Notes: a model not told the origin generated them from the letters alone. Positions 43,803 through 54,098 are shown, counted from the first letter of the stretch. The stretch is 64,000 nucleotides of DNA from Lachnoclostridium sp. UBA5890 (GCA_002431395.1 DJEU01000038.1:1-64000), one strand, 5' to 3'. A program made the numbers and translations.

Positions 43803-45839
43803 ATGAAAAAGACGGATATCATATTGGGATGTTTTGTCCTGATTCCTATTTTGTGCCTGATCATTCCGGTTCCTTTAGTATTATTGGATGTGTTATTTAC
43901 CGCAAATATTGGAATTTCGATGCTGATACTTTTCAATGCGTTATTTGCAAAAGAGCCGTTGGATATGTCCTCGTTTCCAACCCTTTTGTTGCTCACGACG
44001 TTATTCCGTCTGTCATTAAACGTCAGTTCCACCCGTAATATTTTATTAAATGGAGAAGCCGGAAATGTCGTAAATACCTTTGGTAATTTCGTAGGCGGCG
44101 GTAACTTAGTCGTAGGAGCGGTTGTATTTATTATTTTGATCATTGTGCAGTTGATGGTCATCAATAAAGGTTCAGAACGTGTATCTGAAGTAACGGCTCG
44201 ATTTACATTGGACGCAATGCCGGGAAAACAGATGGCCATCGATGCGGACTTAAATACCGGTGCAATCACGGATGAAGAAGCCAAAGTCAGACGTGAAAAG
44301 ATTCAGGAAGAGGCGGCGTTCTTTGGTTCCATGGACGGTGCTACCAAATACGTAAAAGGAGATGCTACGGCAGGTCTTTTGATCACTGTGATCAACTTTG
44401 TCGGCGGTCTTGCCATCGGAGTATTGATGAATGGAATGGATGCTGCGGCAGCACTGCAGACATATTCCATCTTAACGATTGGGGATGGACTTACGAGTCA
44501 GATCCCGTCTCTGATGATTTCACTGGCAACCGGTGTTTTGGTAACGAAAGGTTCGAAAGAAGCCGATATCAGTGGAATTTTGCAAAAACAGTTGTTTTCC
44601 ACGCCAAAAGTATTGTTGATCGCAGGCTGCGCTCTGATTGGTCTGGGCGTATTTACCCCAATGAATATTATTATATTTTCCGGGTATGGAATATTATTTA
44701 TCGTGACAGCGCGGATTATGAAAAATGAGCTGGAAATGGAAGAAACGGATGCGCAGGTGGATGAAGAGGAAGAGAGTGCCGAGGAGATCCGAAGGCCGGA
44801 AAATGTCACGTCTCTTCTTAAAGTGGATGCTATTGAACTGGAGTTTGGTTACGGAATCATTCCTCTTGCGGATGTTAACCAGGGAGGAGATCTGCTTGAC
44901 CGAGTCGTTATGATCCGAAGGCAGATTGCACTTGAACTTGGATGCGTAGTGCCAATGATCCGACTGCGTGACAATATTCAGTTGAATCCAAACCAGTACG
45001 TAATTAAGATAAAAGGCGTTCCGGTTAGCGAAGGCGAGATTCTTTTTGACCATTATATGGCGATGAATCCGGGGTATGTGGAAGAAGAATTAACCGGAAT
45101 TCCGACCTTTGAGCCATCGTATCATCTGCCGGCGATCTGGATTACGGAAGCACAGCGTGAACGGGCAGAATCCCTTGGCTACACCGTTGTGGATCCGCCG
45201 TCCATCATTGCGACGCATCTGATGGAAGTAATTACGCAGAATATCTATGATCTGCTTACAAGGCAGGATGTTCAGAATCTCATTGATAATGTCAAGGATG
45301 CCAATGAGACGCTTATCAATGAATTGGTACCAAAGATGCTTAGTGTCGGGGAAATTCAGAAAGTTCTGCAAAATTTATTGCAGGAAGGAATTTCTATCCG
45401 GGATTTAATTACAATATTTGAGACGCTGGCAGATTATGCACCGACGACACATGATACGGATATTTTGACAGAATATGTAAGACAGCGACTGAAGCGTGCG
45501 ATTTCCAATAAATATTTTGCAAATAAAGACATGACAAGTGTGATTACTCTCGATCCGAAAGTGGAGCAGGAGATTATGAATTCTGTCAAACAGACGGAAC
45601 AGGGGGCATATCTTGCACTGGATCCGGAGTATTCCGCAAAGATCATGGAATCGTTGCAGGAGCAGACAAGCAAATTGGAAGAATTGGGACATACCCCGAT
45701 TATCATAACGTCTCCGATCGTTCGTATGTATTTTAAACATCTGACGATGGAACAGTTTAAAAATTTACAAGTATTATCATATAATGAGATTGACTCTGAT
45801 GTAGAGCTTCAATCAGTTGGGATGGTGACCGTTGAATGA
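43803..45839 (+). CDS. flhA: Flagellar export-gate protein FlhA
   Basis: A 678-residue protein with about seven to eight membrane helices in the first 320 residues, including the FHIPEP signature region (RLSLNVSSTRNILL...) and the charged loop AMPGKQMAIDADLNTGAI. The large cytoplasmic domain that docks export chaperones follows. ATG 43803 has AAAGGAGG upstream. The stop overlaps flhF by ATGA. Confidence 0.97.
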   Translation: MKKTDIILGCFVLIPILCLIIPVPLVLLDVLFTANIGISMLILFNALFAKEPLDMSSFPTLLLLTTLFRLSLNVSSTRNILLNGEAGNVVNTFGNFVGGGNLVVGAVVFIILIIVQLMVINKGSERVSEVTARFTLDAMPGKQMAIDADLNTGAITDEEAKVRREKIQEEAAFFGSMDGATKYVKGDATAGLLITVINFVGGLAIGVLMNGMDAAAALQTYSILTIGDGLTSQIPSLMISLATGVLVTKGSKEADISGILQKQLFSTPKVLLIAGCALIGLGVFTPMNIIIFSGYGILFIVTARIMKNELEMEETDAQVDEEEESAEEIRRPENVTSLLKVDAIELEFGYGIIPLADVNQGGDLLDRVVMIRRQIALELGCVVPMIRLRDNIQLNPNQYVIKIKGVPVSEGEILFDHYMAMNPGYVEEELTGIPTFEPSYHLPAIWITEAQRERAESLGYTVVDPPSIIATHLMEVITQNIYDLLTRQDVQNLIDNVKDANETLINELVPKMLSVGEIQKVLQNLLQEGISIRDLITIFETLADYAPTTHDTDILTEYVRQRLKRAISNKYFANKDMTSVITLDPKVEQEIMNSVKQTEQGAYLALDPEYSAKIMESLQEQTSKLEELGHTPIIITSPIVRMYFKHLTMEQFKNLQVLSYNEIDSDVELQSVGMVTVE

Positions 45840-47086
45840 TTATTAAGAAATATCAGGCAAAGACAGAAACACAGGCAATTGAAATGGCCAAGGAAGATCT
45901 TGGCAGCAATGCGGTAGTGATGAATATTAAGAAAATATCGCCGAAAGGCCTTGCAAAACTTTTTATGAAAGGGAAAGTGGAGGTGACGGCGGCCATAGAC
46001 GAAAATGTGGAATATCGTTCGACAGAAAAGAACGTGTCAAAAGAAACTCCGGAGACTCCTCGTTTTATCCCGGACATTGTCGCAGATGATAATGCAGAAG
46101 TCGGAAAGACGGACTCCATCGAGGAAAAACTGAACAGTCTTCAAAAGATGCTGGAAAAGCAGATGACAGAGAAAGAGGAAAACCATACGACTACGGAAGT
46201 AGAACAAAAAGAGAAAGCGTCTGTTTCTGAAAAAAAAGCAGAAGCAGAGGAGAAGGAAGAGCCAATCTCCAAAGAAGAATACAAGGCACGCGCCTGCAAA
46301 GATCTGATTCGAAAACAGATGCGTCAGAGTGAAGTGGACGAAGAGCAGATTGATGCAATCATGAAAGAGATTGACGAATCGCTGCCAAAGGATGCAGCGC
46401 TGGATCAGATTCTTGCTGCAATGTATCAGAAAATTATTTTGATGTTAGGACAGCCTTATACACTGGATCAGAAACAGGAAAACAAAAAAGAAACGAAATA
46501 TGTGTTTTTTCTCGGCTCTACCGGAGTTGGAAAAACGACGACAATTGCCAAGATTGCTTCTAAATTAAAACTGGAAAAGAATAAAAAGGTCATTCTCGCG
46601 ACGGCAGATACATATCGTATCGCAGCAGTAGAGCAGTTGAAGACGTATGCCAATATCTTAAGTGTTCCATTGAAAGTCATCTATACGCCGGAGGAGTTAG
46701 GCGAGATGCAAGATGAAATGGAAGATTACGACATTTGTCTGATTGATACTGCTGGATGTTCCCACCGAAATAAAGAGCAGCTGAAAGACATTCAAAAACT
46801 GCTGGAACAGATCCCGATCACCAGCAGGGAAGTATATCTTGTTTTAAATGCGGCAACCAAATATCGAGACTTGAAAGAAATTGCCGATGTCTATAAAGAA
46901 CTGACGGATTACAGTATTATTTTTACAAAATTAGATGAAACTTCTTCCGCAGGAGTCATGCTGAATATGCGCTTGTATACCAAACGTCCGCTTTCTTATG
47001 TAACATGGGGACAAAATGTTCCAGATGACATTGGAAAGGTAGATGCACAGAAGATTGCGAAGAAGCTGTTAGGAGGGAAGCTATAG
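45836..47086 (+). CDS. flhF: Flagellar placement GTPase FlhF
   Basis: A 416-residue SRP-type GTPase. It has an N-terminal basic domain (MIIKKYQAKTETQAIEMAKEDLG), an acidic linker, and NG domain motifs G1 LGSTGVGKTTTIAKIA, ATADTYRIAAVEQL, G3 IDTAGCSHRN and G4 TKLDE. FlhF sets the number and place of flagella together with FlhG, which follows with a one-base overlap. Confidence 0.95.
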   Translation: MIIKKYQAKTETQAIEMAKEDLGSNAVVMNIKKISPKGLAKLFMKGKVEVTAAIDENVEYRSTEKNVSKETPETPRFIPDIVADDNAEVGKTDSIEEKLNSLQKMLEKQMTEKEENHTTTEVEQKEKASVSEKKAEAEEKEEPISKEEYKARACKDLIRKQMRQSEVDEEQIDAIMKEIDESLPKDAALDQILAAMYQKIILMLGQPYTLDQKQENKKETKYVFFLGSTGVGKTTTIAKIASKLKLEKNKKVILATADTYRIAAVEQLKTYANILSVPLKVIYTPEELGEMQDEMEDYDICLIDTAGCSHRNKEQLKDIQKLLEQIPITSREVYLVLNAATKYRDLKEIADVYKELTDYSIIFTKLDETSSAGVMLNMRLYTKRPLSYVTWGQNVPDDIGKVDAQKIAKKLLGGKL

Positions 47087-47973
47087 TGGATCAAGCGGAA
47101 AGATTAAGAAACATAATAAAGAAACAGGAACTCCCTCCCATTCAGAAACCGGTTGCGAAAGTGATCACTGTAACGAGTGGAAAGGGAGGCGTTGGAAAAT
47201 CCAGCATCTCTGTTAATCTGGCGATACAGTTAAGCCGCATGGGAAAACGGGTTGTTATTTTCGACGCGGATTTTGGGCTTGCTAATATTGAGATTATGCT
47301 TGGCCTGCATCCTCGATATAATTTGGCCGATATGATGTATCGCGGAAAAACGTTAAATGATATTATTACTTATGGACCGGAAAATGTGGGGTTTATTTCC
47401 GGTGGTTCCGGCATACAGGAATTGGCAAATTTATCCAGGGAACAGATTATTACTCTGATTCAGAAGCTAAATGAATTGGATGAGTTTGCAGATGTTGTTA
47501 TCGTTGATACCGGTGCCGGGATCAGTGATACGGTGCTGGAATTTGTGGCAGCGAGCGAAGAAGTTTTGCTGGTGGCAACTCCGGAGCCGACTTCCATCAC
47601 AGATGCGTATGCATTATTGAAAACATTAAATAAAAAAGCAACATATCGCAAAGAAAAAACGGTTGTTAAAATGATTGCAAATCAGGTTCATGGAAACCGA
47701 GATGCGAAAGAATTGTTCGAAAAACTTGGTATGGTAGTAGCTAAATTCCTGGATATTGAAGTGGAATATCTTGGGTCGGTTCCCTATGACCACAATATGC
47801 AGAAGGCAATTATGAAACAGACACCTATCAGTATTCTGGATTCTTCCTGCAATACAGCGCGTGCGGTAAATCAGATTGCCAATACACTGGAACATACTAT
47901 GGAGAAAGAATCCGAACATGTAGGCATCGTAAAATTGTTTTCCAGTGTGATACGAATGAGATTTATGAAGTAA
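47086..47973 (+). CDS. flhG: Flagellar number regulator FlhG (MinD-like ATPase)
   Basis: A 295-residue ParA/MinD-type ATPase: deviant Walker A (SGKGGVGKSSISVNLA), Walker A' (DADFGLANIEIMLGL) and VIVDTGAG. It begins with the FlhF-activating helix DQAERLRNIIKKQ (DQAxxLR motif). GTG start with AGGAGGG. It restrains FlhF and so limits flagellar number. Confidence 0.94.
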   Translation: MDQAERLRNIIKKQELPPIQKPVAKVITVTSGKGGVGKSSISVNLAIQLSRMGKRVVIFDADFGLANIEIMLGLHPRYNLADMMYRGKTLNDIITYGPENVGFISGGSGIQELANLSREQIITLIQKLNELDEFADVVIVDTGAGISDTVLEFVAASEEVLLVATPEPTSITDAYALLKTLNKKATYRKEKTVVKMIANQVHGNRDAKELFEKLGMVVAKFLDIEVEYLGSVPYDHNMQKAIMKQTPISILDSSCNTARAVNQIANTLEHTMEKESEHVGIVKLFSSVIRMRFMK

Positions 47974-47989
47974 AGAATTGGAGAGGGTT

Positions 47990-48745
47990 ATGCAGAAAAA
48001 TATTATTTCCATTGGAGATCGGATTGAGTTGGTGCAGACGAAGAGTGCTGTTCGTGCAAAAGTATCAGATTCACGATATGCCAGCCAGCTGTTGGATTAT
48101 GACGGGATACGTACCATTAAGATTTCTATGCCGATTTATGAGGGGAAAATGGTTCCACTTGAAGTAAATGATGAGTATGAATTGTGTTTTTTTACTTCCA
48201 AGGGAATGTACCGTTGTCAGGCAAAGATCATGCGCCGGTACCGCGAGAGAAAATTGTTTGTAGTACAGATGCAGATGACATCGCAGCTAAACAAATTTCA
48301 AAGAAGACAGTTTTACCGGCTGGACTGCATGCTTGATTTTGAATATCGCGTTGTAAGCGAAGAAGAGAAGGCGTTACAGAATCTTTTGATGACCGATGCA
48401 TTTTCGGATGAAACGACAAGACAAACTTATGAAAAAAAACTAAGAGACATGAGACAAAACTGGGAAGATGCCAGAATGACAGATATCAGCGGAGGGGGTA
48501 TGCGGTTTCAATGCGAAGAAGATTTGGCTGCAGATACCCATTTGAAAGCCAAGCTGCCATTGTCAGGAGTATCAGGAATTGAGTTTATTCAATGTAATGC
48601 TACGGTTATTGCGACCATTACATTATCGGGTGGAGCCAAACCATATGAAGCCAGATGTCAGTTTGAATCAATGGACAAAAAAACGCAGGATAAGATTATA
48701 AAATATATTTTCGAAGAACAAAAACGTCGAATAAGAAAGGACTAA
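47990..48745 (+). CDS. PilZ-domain c-di-GMP receptor, YcgR/flagellar brake type
   Basis: A 251-residue protein. Residues ~10-95 are the YcgR N-terminal domain (IGDRIELVQ...YEGKMVPLEVNDEYELCFFTSKGMYRCQAKI); the PilZ domain has the RxxxR motif (RRQFYRL) and DxSxxG (DISGGGMRF), so c-di-GMP binding residues are intact. A ~50-residue helical insert separates the two motifs. YcgR proteins slow or bias the motor at high c-di-GMP. A diguanylate cyclase lies 11 kb downstream. ATG 47990 has GAGAGGG upstream. Confidence 0.92.
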   Translation: MQKNIISIGDRIELVQTKSAVRAKVSDSRYASQLLDYDGIRTIKISMPIYEGKMVPLEVNDEYELCFFTSKGMYRCQAKIMRRYRERKLFVVQMQMTSQLNKFQRRQFYRLDCMLDFEYRVVSEEEKALQNLLMTDAFSDETTRQTYEKKLRDMRQNWEDARMTDISGGGMRFQCEEDLAADTHLKAKLPLSGVSGIEFIQCNATVIATITLSGGAKPYEARCQFESMDKKTQDKIIKYIFEEQKRRIRKD

Positions 48746-48752
48746 ATGTTTG

Positions 48753-49829
48753 ATGAAAAAAATTTTAATAATTGATGACTCTGCACTTATGAGAAGAGTC
48801 ATGTCTGATATAATAAATACAGATTCCGAAATGTGTGTGACAGATACTGCAGAAAATGGGGTTGCTGCTACAGAATTATTGAAACAGGGAAAAGAATATG
48901 AATTGATCTTGTTAGATATTAATATGCCTAGGATGGATGGTCTGGGCTTTTTGAAATATTTAAATGAAAAAGAAATTCATATCCCCGTTTTGGTAGTGAG
49001 CTCTATTGCAAGTAAAAGTACGGAAGAGACAATTCGGGCTCTTGAAATGGGAGCTTACGATTTTGTAAAGAAACCAAGCCGCAGCATAGGGAGGGAAGAA
49101 GATTTTCCAAAGCAGTTACTTGCAAAAGCAAAGTGTGCGTTCACCATTCACCCGTCTAAGTATGTGGAAAGACAGGAAACACAAAAACAGGTTAAAACGA
49201 ATAGCCGACCGGTTAAAAAACGAATGGAATCTGCAAAGAAAAAAAAGGTACAGGCTTGCGAATTTGCAGTGATCGCTTCTTCGACGGGAGGCCCTAAGGC
49301 GCTTCAGTCAGTGATACCAAAACTGCCAAAGACATTTTCTTGCCCAATGGTTGTTGTACAACATATGCCGACGGGGTTTACGGCTTCACTGGCAAAACGT
49401 TTGGATGAGATGTCAGCCTGTAAAGTTCTGGAGGCCGAAGACGGGATGGAACCTGAAGCCGGAAAAGTGTATGTTGCCAAGGGAGGATATCAACTTCGTG
49501 TGGAAAAGGGTACCGGAGGCAAAATGGTTTTTTCGGTAAAAAAAGAACCGATTCGAAATGGATTACGTCCGTGTGCGGATGTTTTTCTGGAATCCTTGCT
49601 TGATGCATCTTACCAGCATATTTTATGTACGGTATTGACTGGAATGGGGAACGATGCGACACATGGATTGGAACAATTGAAAGAGAAGAAAGAAATTTAT
49701 GCAATCGGGCAGAGCGAACGGACCTGTGTAGTATACGGGATGCCGTTTTCCCTTGAGAAAGCCGGATTGAGTGATGAAATATTGGATTTAGAGCAGATTG
49801 CAGATGCGATGTTTAAGAGAATACAATAA
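48753..49829 (+). CDS. cheB: Chemotaxis methylesterase CheB
   Basis: A 358-residue response regulator: receiver domain (IIDDSALMRRVM; acceptor Asp in LILLDINMPRMDG; KKPS) and methylesterase domain with catalytic Ser in SSTGGPKAL, His in VVQHMPTGFT and Asp in GMGNDATHG. It demethylates and deamidates chemoreceptors. A TTG three bases upstream is an alternative start. No cheR was found in this window. Confidence 0.95.
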   Translation: MKKILIIDDSALMRRVMSDIINTDSEMCVTDTAENGVAATELLKQGKEYELILLDINMPRMDGLGFLKYLNEKEIHIPVLVVSSIASKSTEETIRALEMGAYDFVKKPSRSIGREEDFPKQLLAKAKCAFTIHPSKYVERQETQKQVKTNSRPVKKRMESAKKKKVQACEFAVIASSTGGPKALQSVIPKLPKTFSCPMVVVQHMPTGFTASLAKRLDEMSACKVLEAEDGMEPEAGKVYVAKGGYQLRVEKGTGGKMVFSVKKEPIRNGLRPCADVFLESLLDASYQHILCTVLTGMGNDATHGLEQLKEKKEIYAIGQSERTCVVYGMPFSLEKAGLSDEILDLEQIADAMFKRIQ

Positions 49830-49864
49830 TTTTTAAGCAGATCAGCATCGGAATGGAGGAAATC

Positions 49865-51943
49865 ATGGATACAAGTCAATATCTGGAGTTATTTATTGAT
49901 GAAACAAAAGAACATTTACAGTCGTTAAATGAGCACATTTTGGAATTGGAAAAGGAACCGGAAGATGCCGATACCATTAATGAGATTTTCCGTGCTGCAC
50001 ATACGTTAAAGGGAATGGCAGGTACGATGGGATATACCAGAATGCAGCGCCTGACACATGATCTGGAAAATGTATTTCAGGAAATCCGAAACGGAAATAT
50101 GAAAGCAAATGCTAAACTCATTGATATTTTGTTCCGTGGTCTGGATGCATTGGAAGGGTATCTGGAAATTATTTCCACTACCGGAAGCGAAGGAACTGAA
50201 GACAATGAAGACATTATAAAAGATTTGGATGAACTGGTAAAAGAAGGGACCGGGAAAGCATCTGACGGTGATACAAAAGAAGAGAAAGCGAAGGAGGCGT
50301 CGGCACAGGCACAGCCGACTGGTTCAGATAAAGATAAATTCCGCAGTATTCCGGTTTCTGAGTATGAAATCGTGGCGATGGATAATGCCAAACAGGAAGG
50401 ACAGAATATTCTCGGAATTACGGTTTATCTGCAGGAATCTTGTATTTTGAAGGCTGCGCGTGCATTTCTTGTGTTCAAGTCTGTTGAGGAGAAAGGGGAA
50501 CTGATTAAATCCGTTCCTACGACAGAGCAGATTGAAGATGAAGAGTTTGATTTTGATTTCAGTTGGATTCTGGCGACGAAAGAAGACAAAGAGACAATTA
50601 AAAAATTGATCATGAATGTATCTGAGATTGCAGACGTGGCAATTGATGACTTTACATATTCTGCAGAAAAACCAGAAGAAAAGCAGGAGGAAAAGGCCAT
50701 AGAGGCAACTACTGCGGCACCAAAGGAAGAAAAGAAAGAGGCACCGAAAAAGCCTGCCACAAAAGGAAAGGTGGCAAGCCGTTCGGTTCGTGTGGATATT
50801 GATAAATTGGATGTTTTAATGAATCTTGTCAGTGAACTTATTATTGCGAAGAATGCTTTGGTTTCTGTCTCTTCTGCAGAGGGAGCTGCCGACTTGTCAT
50901 CGAATTCCACATTCAATGAAAATATCGAGTACCTTGAGAGAGTAACGACCAATCTGCATGAGTCCGTTATGAAAGTTCGAATGGTTCCAATCGAAAGCGT
51001 GGTAAATCGATTCCCACGTATGATTCGTGACTTGAACCGTAAATTGAATAAAAAGATGGAATTGTACATGACAGGTGAAGATACCGAACTTGACCGTACG
51101 GTAATCGATGAACTGGGAGATCCGCTGATGCATCTTCTTCGTAACTCAGCAGACCATGGACTGGAGAGCAATGAAGAACGTGTTCGCCTTGGCAAACCGG
51201 AAGTCGGATCCATTTATCTGGATGCTTACCAGGATGGCAACAATGTTACGATTGAGGTTCGTGATGATGGTGCCGGCATTAATATAGAAAAAGTAAAAAA
51301 TAAAGCCATTGAAAAGGGAACGATCACCGAGCAGCAGGCAGAAACGATGACAGAGAAAGACTTTATCGATCTGTTGTTCCGTCCAAGTTTTTCGACGGCA
51401 GATAAAATTTCAGATGTATCCGGTCGAGGCGTTGGTCTTGATGTTGTAAAAACAAAGATTGAATCGTTAGGCGGAAGCATTGAAGCAAAAACCGTAAAAG
51501 GAGAAGGAAGTACCTTTATCATTCAGCTTCCATTGACCTTAGCAATCATCCAGGCACTTATGGTAGAAGTTGGAAAAGAAAAATATGCGATTCCTCTTGG
51601 AAATATTGATACGATCGAAGATATTGCACTCGATGAGATCAAACTGGTACAGTCCAAAGAGGTCATTTATCTGCGTGGCAGCGTAATTCCTATTGTACGC
51701 ATGAATGAAGTTCTTGAGATGGAAGATTACGAGCGCGATCCGGAAAGCAAGTCCATGGTCGTTGTAGTAGTGAAAAAAGGAGATCAGCGACTTGGTCTTG
51801 GTGTGGATAATCTTCTTGGACAGCAGGAAACCGTTATCAAATCGATGGGACATCATATTACAAATGCCAAATTGTTCAGCGGTGCAACCATTTTAGGTGA
51901 TGGTGAAGTTGCCTTAATCTTAGATACAAATACATTGGTATAA
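49865..51943 (+). CDS. cheA: Chemotaxis histidine kinase CheA
   Basis: A 692-residue kinase: P1 phosphotransfer domain with His in RAAHTLKGMAGTMGY, P2 CheY-binding region (~residues 165-270), dimerisation domain, ATPase (HLLRNSADHGLES N-box; VRDDGAGI; FSTADKISDVSGRGVGLDVV) and C-terminal CheW-like domain. ATG 49865 follows GGAGG at 5 bases; ATG 49853 overlaps that site. Codon use is of the right-hand style. Confidence 0.97.
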   Translation: MDTSQYLELFIDETKEHLQSLNEHILELEKEPEDADTINEIFRAAHTLKGMAGTMGYTRMQRLTHDLENVFQEIRNGNMKANAKLIDILFRGLDALEGYLEIISTTGSEGTEDNEDIIKDLDELVKEGTGKASDGDTKEEKAKEASAQAQPTGSDKDKFRSIPVSEYEIVAMDNAKQEGQNILGITVYLQESCILKAARAFLVFKSVEEKGELIKSVPTTEQIEDEEFDFDFSWILATKEDKETIKKLIMNVSEIADVAIDDFTYSAEKPEEKQEEKAIEATTAAPKEEKKEAPKKPATKGKVASRSVRVDIDKLDVLMNLVSELIIAKNALVSVSSAEGAADLSSNSTFNENIEYLERVTTNLHESVMKVRMVPIESVVNRFPRMIRDLNRKLNKKMELYMTGEDTELDRTVIDELGDPLMHLLRNSADHGLESNEERVRLGKPEVGSIYLDAYQDGNNVTIEVRDDGAGINIEKVKNKAIEKGTITEQQAETMTEKDFIDLLFRPSFSTADKISDVSGRGVGLDVVKTKIESLGGSIEAKTVKGEGSTFIIQLPLTLAIIQALMVEVGKEKYAIPLGNIDTIEDIALDEIKLVQSKEVIYLRGSVIPIVRMNEVLEMEDYERDPESKSMVVVVVKKGDQRLGLGVDNLLGQQETVIKSMGHHITNAKLFSGATILGDGEVALILDTNTLV

Positions 51944-51960
51944 GAATGGAGGATGCGAAA

Positions 51961-52425
51961 ATGGATGCTATGACAAATGAAACAGTAACAGAAGAAATTC
52001 AATATATTGTCATTCGTTTGGGCGAAGAACAGTATGGAATCAATATCGGATATGTGGATAATATTGTCAGAATGCCACGGGTAACCCGCGTGCCGAAATC
52101 CCAGCCATATTATATTGGTGTGATCAATCTGCGTGGAGAAGTGGTTCCGGTAATGAGTCTTCGCAAACGTTTTGGACTGGAAGCAGATGAATATACCGGG
52201 GCGACCCGTATTATCATTTTAAAATTAAAAGACCAGTCCATGGTCGGAGTGATCGTTGATGAAGTAAAAGAAGTTGTAAATTTGGATCCGGAAACCATTG
52301 AAAAACCAAACTTTAAGTTGGATGAAAGCAATGCTTCCTATTTGGCAGGAATAGGTAAAAATGGAGAAAATCTTATTTCTCTTCTGAACATTGAGAATGT
52401 GGTAGGAGAGACAAAGACAGCATGA
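51961..52425 (+). CDS. cheW: Chemotaxis adaptor CheW
   Basis: A 154-residue CheW domain (IVIRLGEEQYGINIGYVDNIVRMPRVTRVPKSQPYYIGVINLRGEVVPVMSLR). It couples receptors to CheA. ATG 51961 follows GGAGG at 8 bases; ATG 51946 is in frame upstream. It overlaps cheD as ATGA. Confidence 0.95.
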   Translation: MDAMTNETVTEEIQYIVIRLGEEQYGINIGYVDNIVRMPRVTRVPKSQPYYIGVINLRGEVVPVMSLRKRFGLEADEYTGATRIIILKLKDQSMVGVIVDEVKEVVNLDPETIEKPNFKLDESNASYLAGIGKNGENLISLLNIENVVGETKTA

Positions 52426-52907
52426 GTAATATGATTCGAGTGGGGATGGCAGATTATAAGTTGTGCCGTCCTCCACAGAAAATATCAACACTTGGTCTGG
52501 GATCGTGTCTTGGTGTGATTCTGTATGACCGGAGATTAAAGATATGCGGATTGGCTCATGTTATGATGCCGAGCAGTCAATTGATCCGAAAAAATGCTAA
52601 CCGTATGAAGTTTGTCGACACCTGTTTAAAGGACATGCTGGAAGAATTAGTAAAACAGGGAAGCCAAAAAGAAAATATGATTGCAAAGATGGCAGGCGGT
52701 GCGCAGATGTTCGTCAATCAGAACACGCATAATATGCTTAATATCGGTCAGCAGAATATTCAGGCGGTTCATGAACTTTTGTCAAAATGGAAAATTCCAC
52801 TTGTGGCAGAGGATGTCGGCAACAATTACGGCCGTACGATTGAATTTGATCCTGAGACGGGAGAACTTATGATTCGTTCGATCGGCGTAGGAGATACGGT
52901 TATATAA
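52422..52907 (+). CDS. cheD: Chemoreceptor glutamine deamidase CheD
   Basis: A 161-residue protein with catalytic Cys29 (GLGSCLGV) and His46 (CGLAHVMMPS), and the end motif GNNYGRTIEFDPETGE. CheD deamidates receptors and in Bacillus partners CheC. No stand-alone CheC is seen here; FliY carries the phosphatase centres. Confidence 0.95.
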   Translation: MSNMIRVGMADYKLCRPPQKISTLGLGSCLGVILYDRRLKICGLAHVMMPSSQLIRKNANRMKFVDTCLKDMLEELVKQGSQKENMIAKMAGGAQMFVNQNTHNMLNIGQQNIQAVHELLSKWKIPLVAEDVGNNYGRTIEFDPETGELMIRSIGVGDTVI

Positions 52908-52939
52908 TATCATTGAAAAGAAAGATAAGGGGCAAAAGA

Positions 52940-53245
52940 ATGAAATATCGTTTTATTCCGGCATGTGTTATGCTGACAGCAGGTTTGGTCTGCTGTATTA
53001 TGAGCATTGTACAAAGATGGGATGTTACGTACAGTCTTATTGCGCTGCTGATCGTATTGATCTTGTTTTATATTCTTGGACAGATCGCAGCACAGGTGAT
53101 CGGAAAAGTGATTGCCGATCATGAAGCAATGGTAAAGGCAGAGGAAGAGCGGCTTCGAAGAGAAGAAGAATTGGCGGCTGAAGAAGCAGAAAAAGAGAAG
53201 GAAGAACAGAAAAAAAACGAGGATAATGAAGCAGGAACATTGTGA
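52940..53245 (+). CDS. Small membrane protein with acidic coiled-coil tail, upstream of sigD
   Basis: A 101-residue protein: two hydrophobic segments (~residues 6-22 and 31-52) and a highly charged helix (EEERLRREEELAAEEAEKEKEEQKKNEDNE). ATG 52940 follows AAGGGGC. No family recognised. Its place between cheD and sigD in a flagellar operon suggests a motility-related accessory role, loosely like SwrB next to sigD in Bacillus, but no sequence similarity to SwrB is claimed. Confidence 0.75.
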   Translation: MKYRFIPACVMLTAGLVCCIMSIVQRWDVTYSLIALLIVLILFYILGQIAAQVIGKVIADHEAMVKAEEERLRREEELAAEEAEKEKEEQKKNEDNEAGTL

Positions 53246-53276
53246 TGGGGTCTCCCAAAGTGAGTGAGGAACTTGT

Positions 53277-54050
53277 ATGGCGATGAAAGAAGAACAGAAA
53301 AAAAAGTTATGGGATGCATATAAAAAGAATAAAACTCCCGAAATACGTGAGCAGTTAATAATTGAATATGCAAATCTGGTGAATCTGGTAGCTGGCCGCA
53401 TGGGAATGTACCTTGGCTATACAGTTGAATACGATGATCTCGTTGGTTATGGTATCTTTGGGCTTATCGATGCCATTGACAAGTTCGACCTGACAAAAAA
53501 TGTAAAATTTGAGACGTATGCCAGTCTTCGTATCCGTGGCTCGATCCTAGATCAGATCCGTAAGATGGATTGGGTTCCCAGAACGCTTCGACAGCGTCAG
53601 AAACAGATGGATTCTGCCGCTGCAAAAATTGAAGCCAAAGAGGGAAGACCGGCGACAGATGTTGAAATTGCAAAAGAATTAAATATTGCAGAAGAAGAAT
53701 ACAGTGGATGGAAAAGTGAGATTCAACTCGCCAATATGATTTCGTTGGATGATTATCTGGAACAAAGTGGAGATGCCAATATCGAGCCGGGAGGTTCGCA
53801 GCGGTTTGAACAGCCGGAAAAGGCAATCGAAAAAGAAGAACTTAAACAAATGCTTGCAGAAGCATTAAAGGCATTAACAGAAAAGGAATGCAGTGTGATC
53901 ACTCTTTATTATTATGAAGATTTGACACTGAAAGAGATCAGCCTGATTTTGGAGGTTTCAGAATCCAGAGTATCTCAGCTGCATTCGAAGGCATTGCAGA
54001 AAATGAGAGGGAAACTGGGCGACAGCGTAGAACTATTGGCTTTGTTTTGA
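53277..54050 (+). CDS. sigD: Flagellar sigma factor SigD/FliA (sigma-28)
   Basis: A 257-residue sigma-70 family protein of the FliA/WhiG type: region 2 (VEYDDLVGYGIFGLIDAIDKFDLTKNVKFETYASLRIRGSILDQIRKMDWVPR), region 3, and region 4 (LTLKEISLILEVSESRVSQLHSKAL). It transcribes late flagellar and chemotaxis genes. Start ATG 53277 has GAGGA upstream. Confidence 0.96.
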   Translation: MAMKEEQKKKLWDAYKKNKTPEIREQLIIEYANLVNLVAGRMGMYLGYTVEYDDLVGYGIFGLIDAIDKFDLTKNVKFETYASLRIRGSILDQIRKMDWVPRTLRQRQKQMDSAAAKIEAKEGRPATDVEIAKELNIAEEEYSGWKSEIQLANMISLDDYLEQSGDANIEPGGSQRFEQPEKAIEKEELKQMLAEALKALTEKECSVITLYYYEDLTLKEISLILEVSESRVSQLHSKALQKMRGKLGDSVELLALF

Positions 54051-54098
54051 GATGAGGGTCAGTCTGCCCAGCCGGGATAACAAGAAGGGGGAAATATC

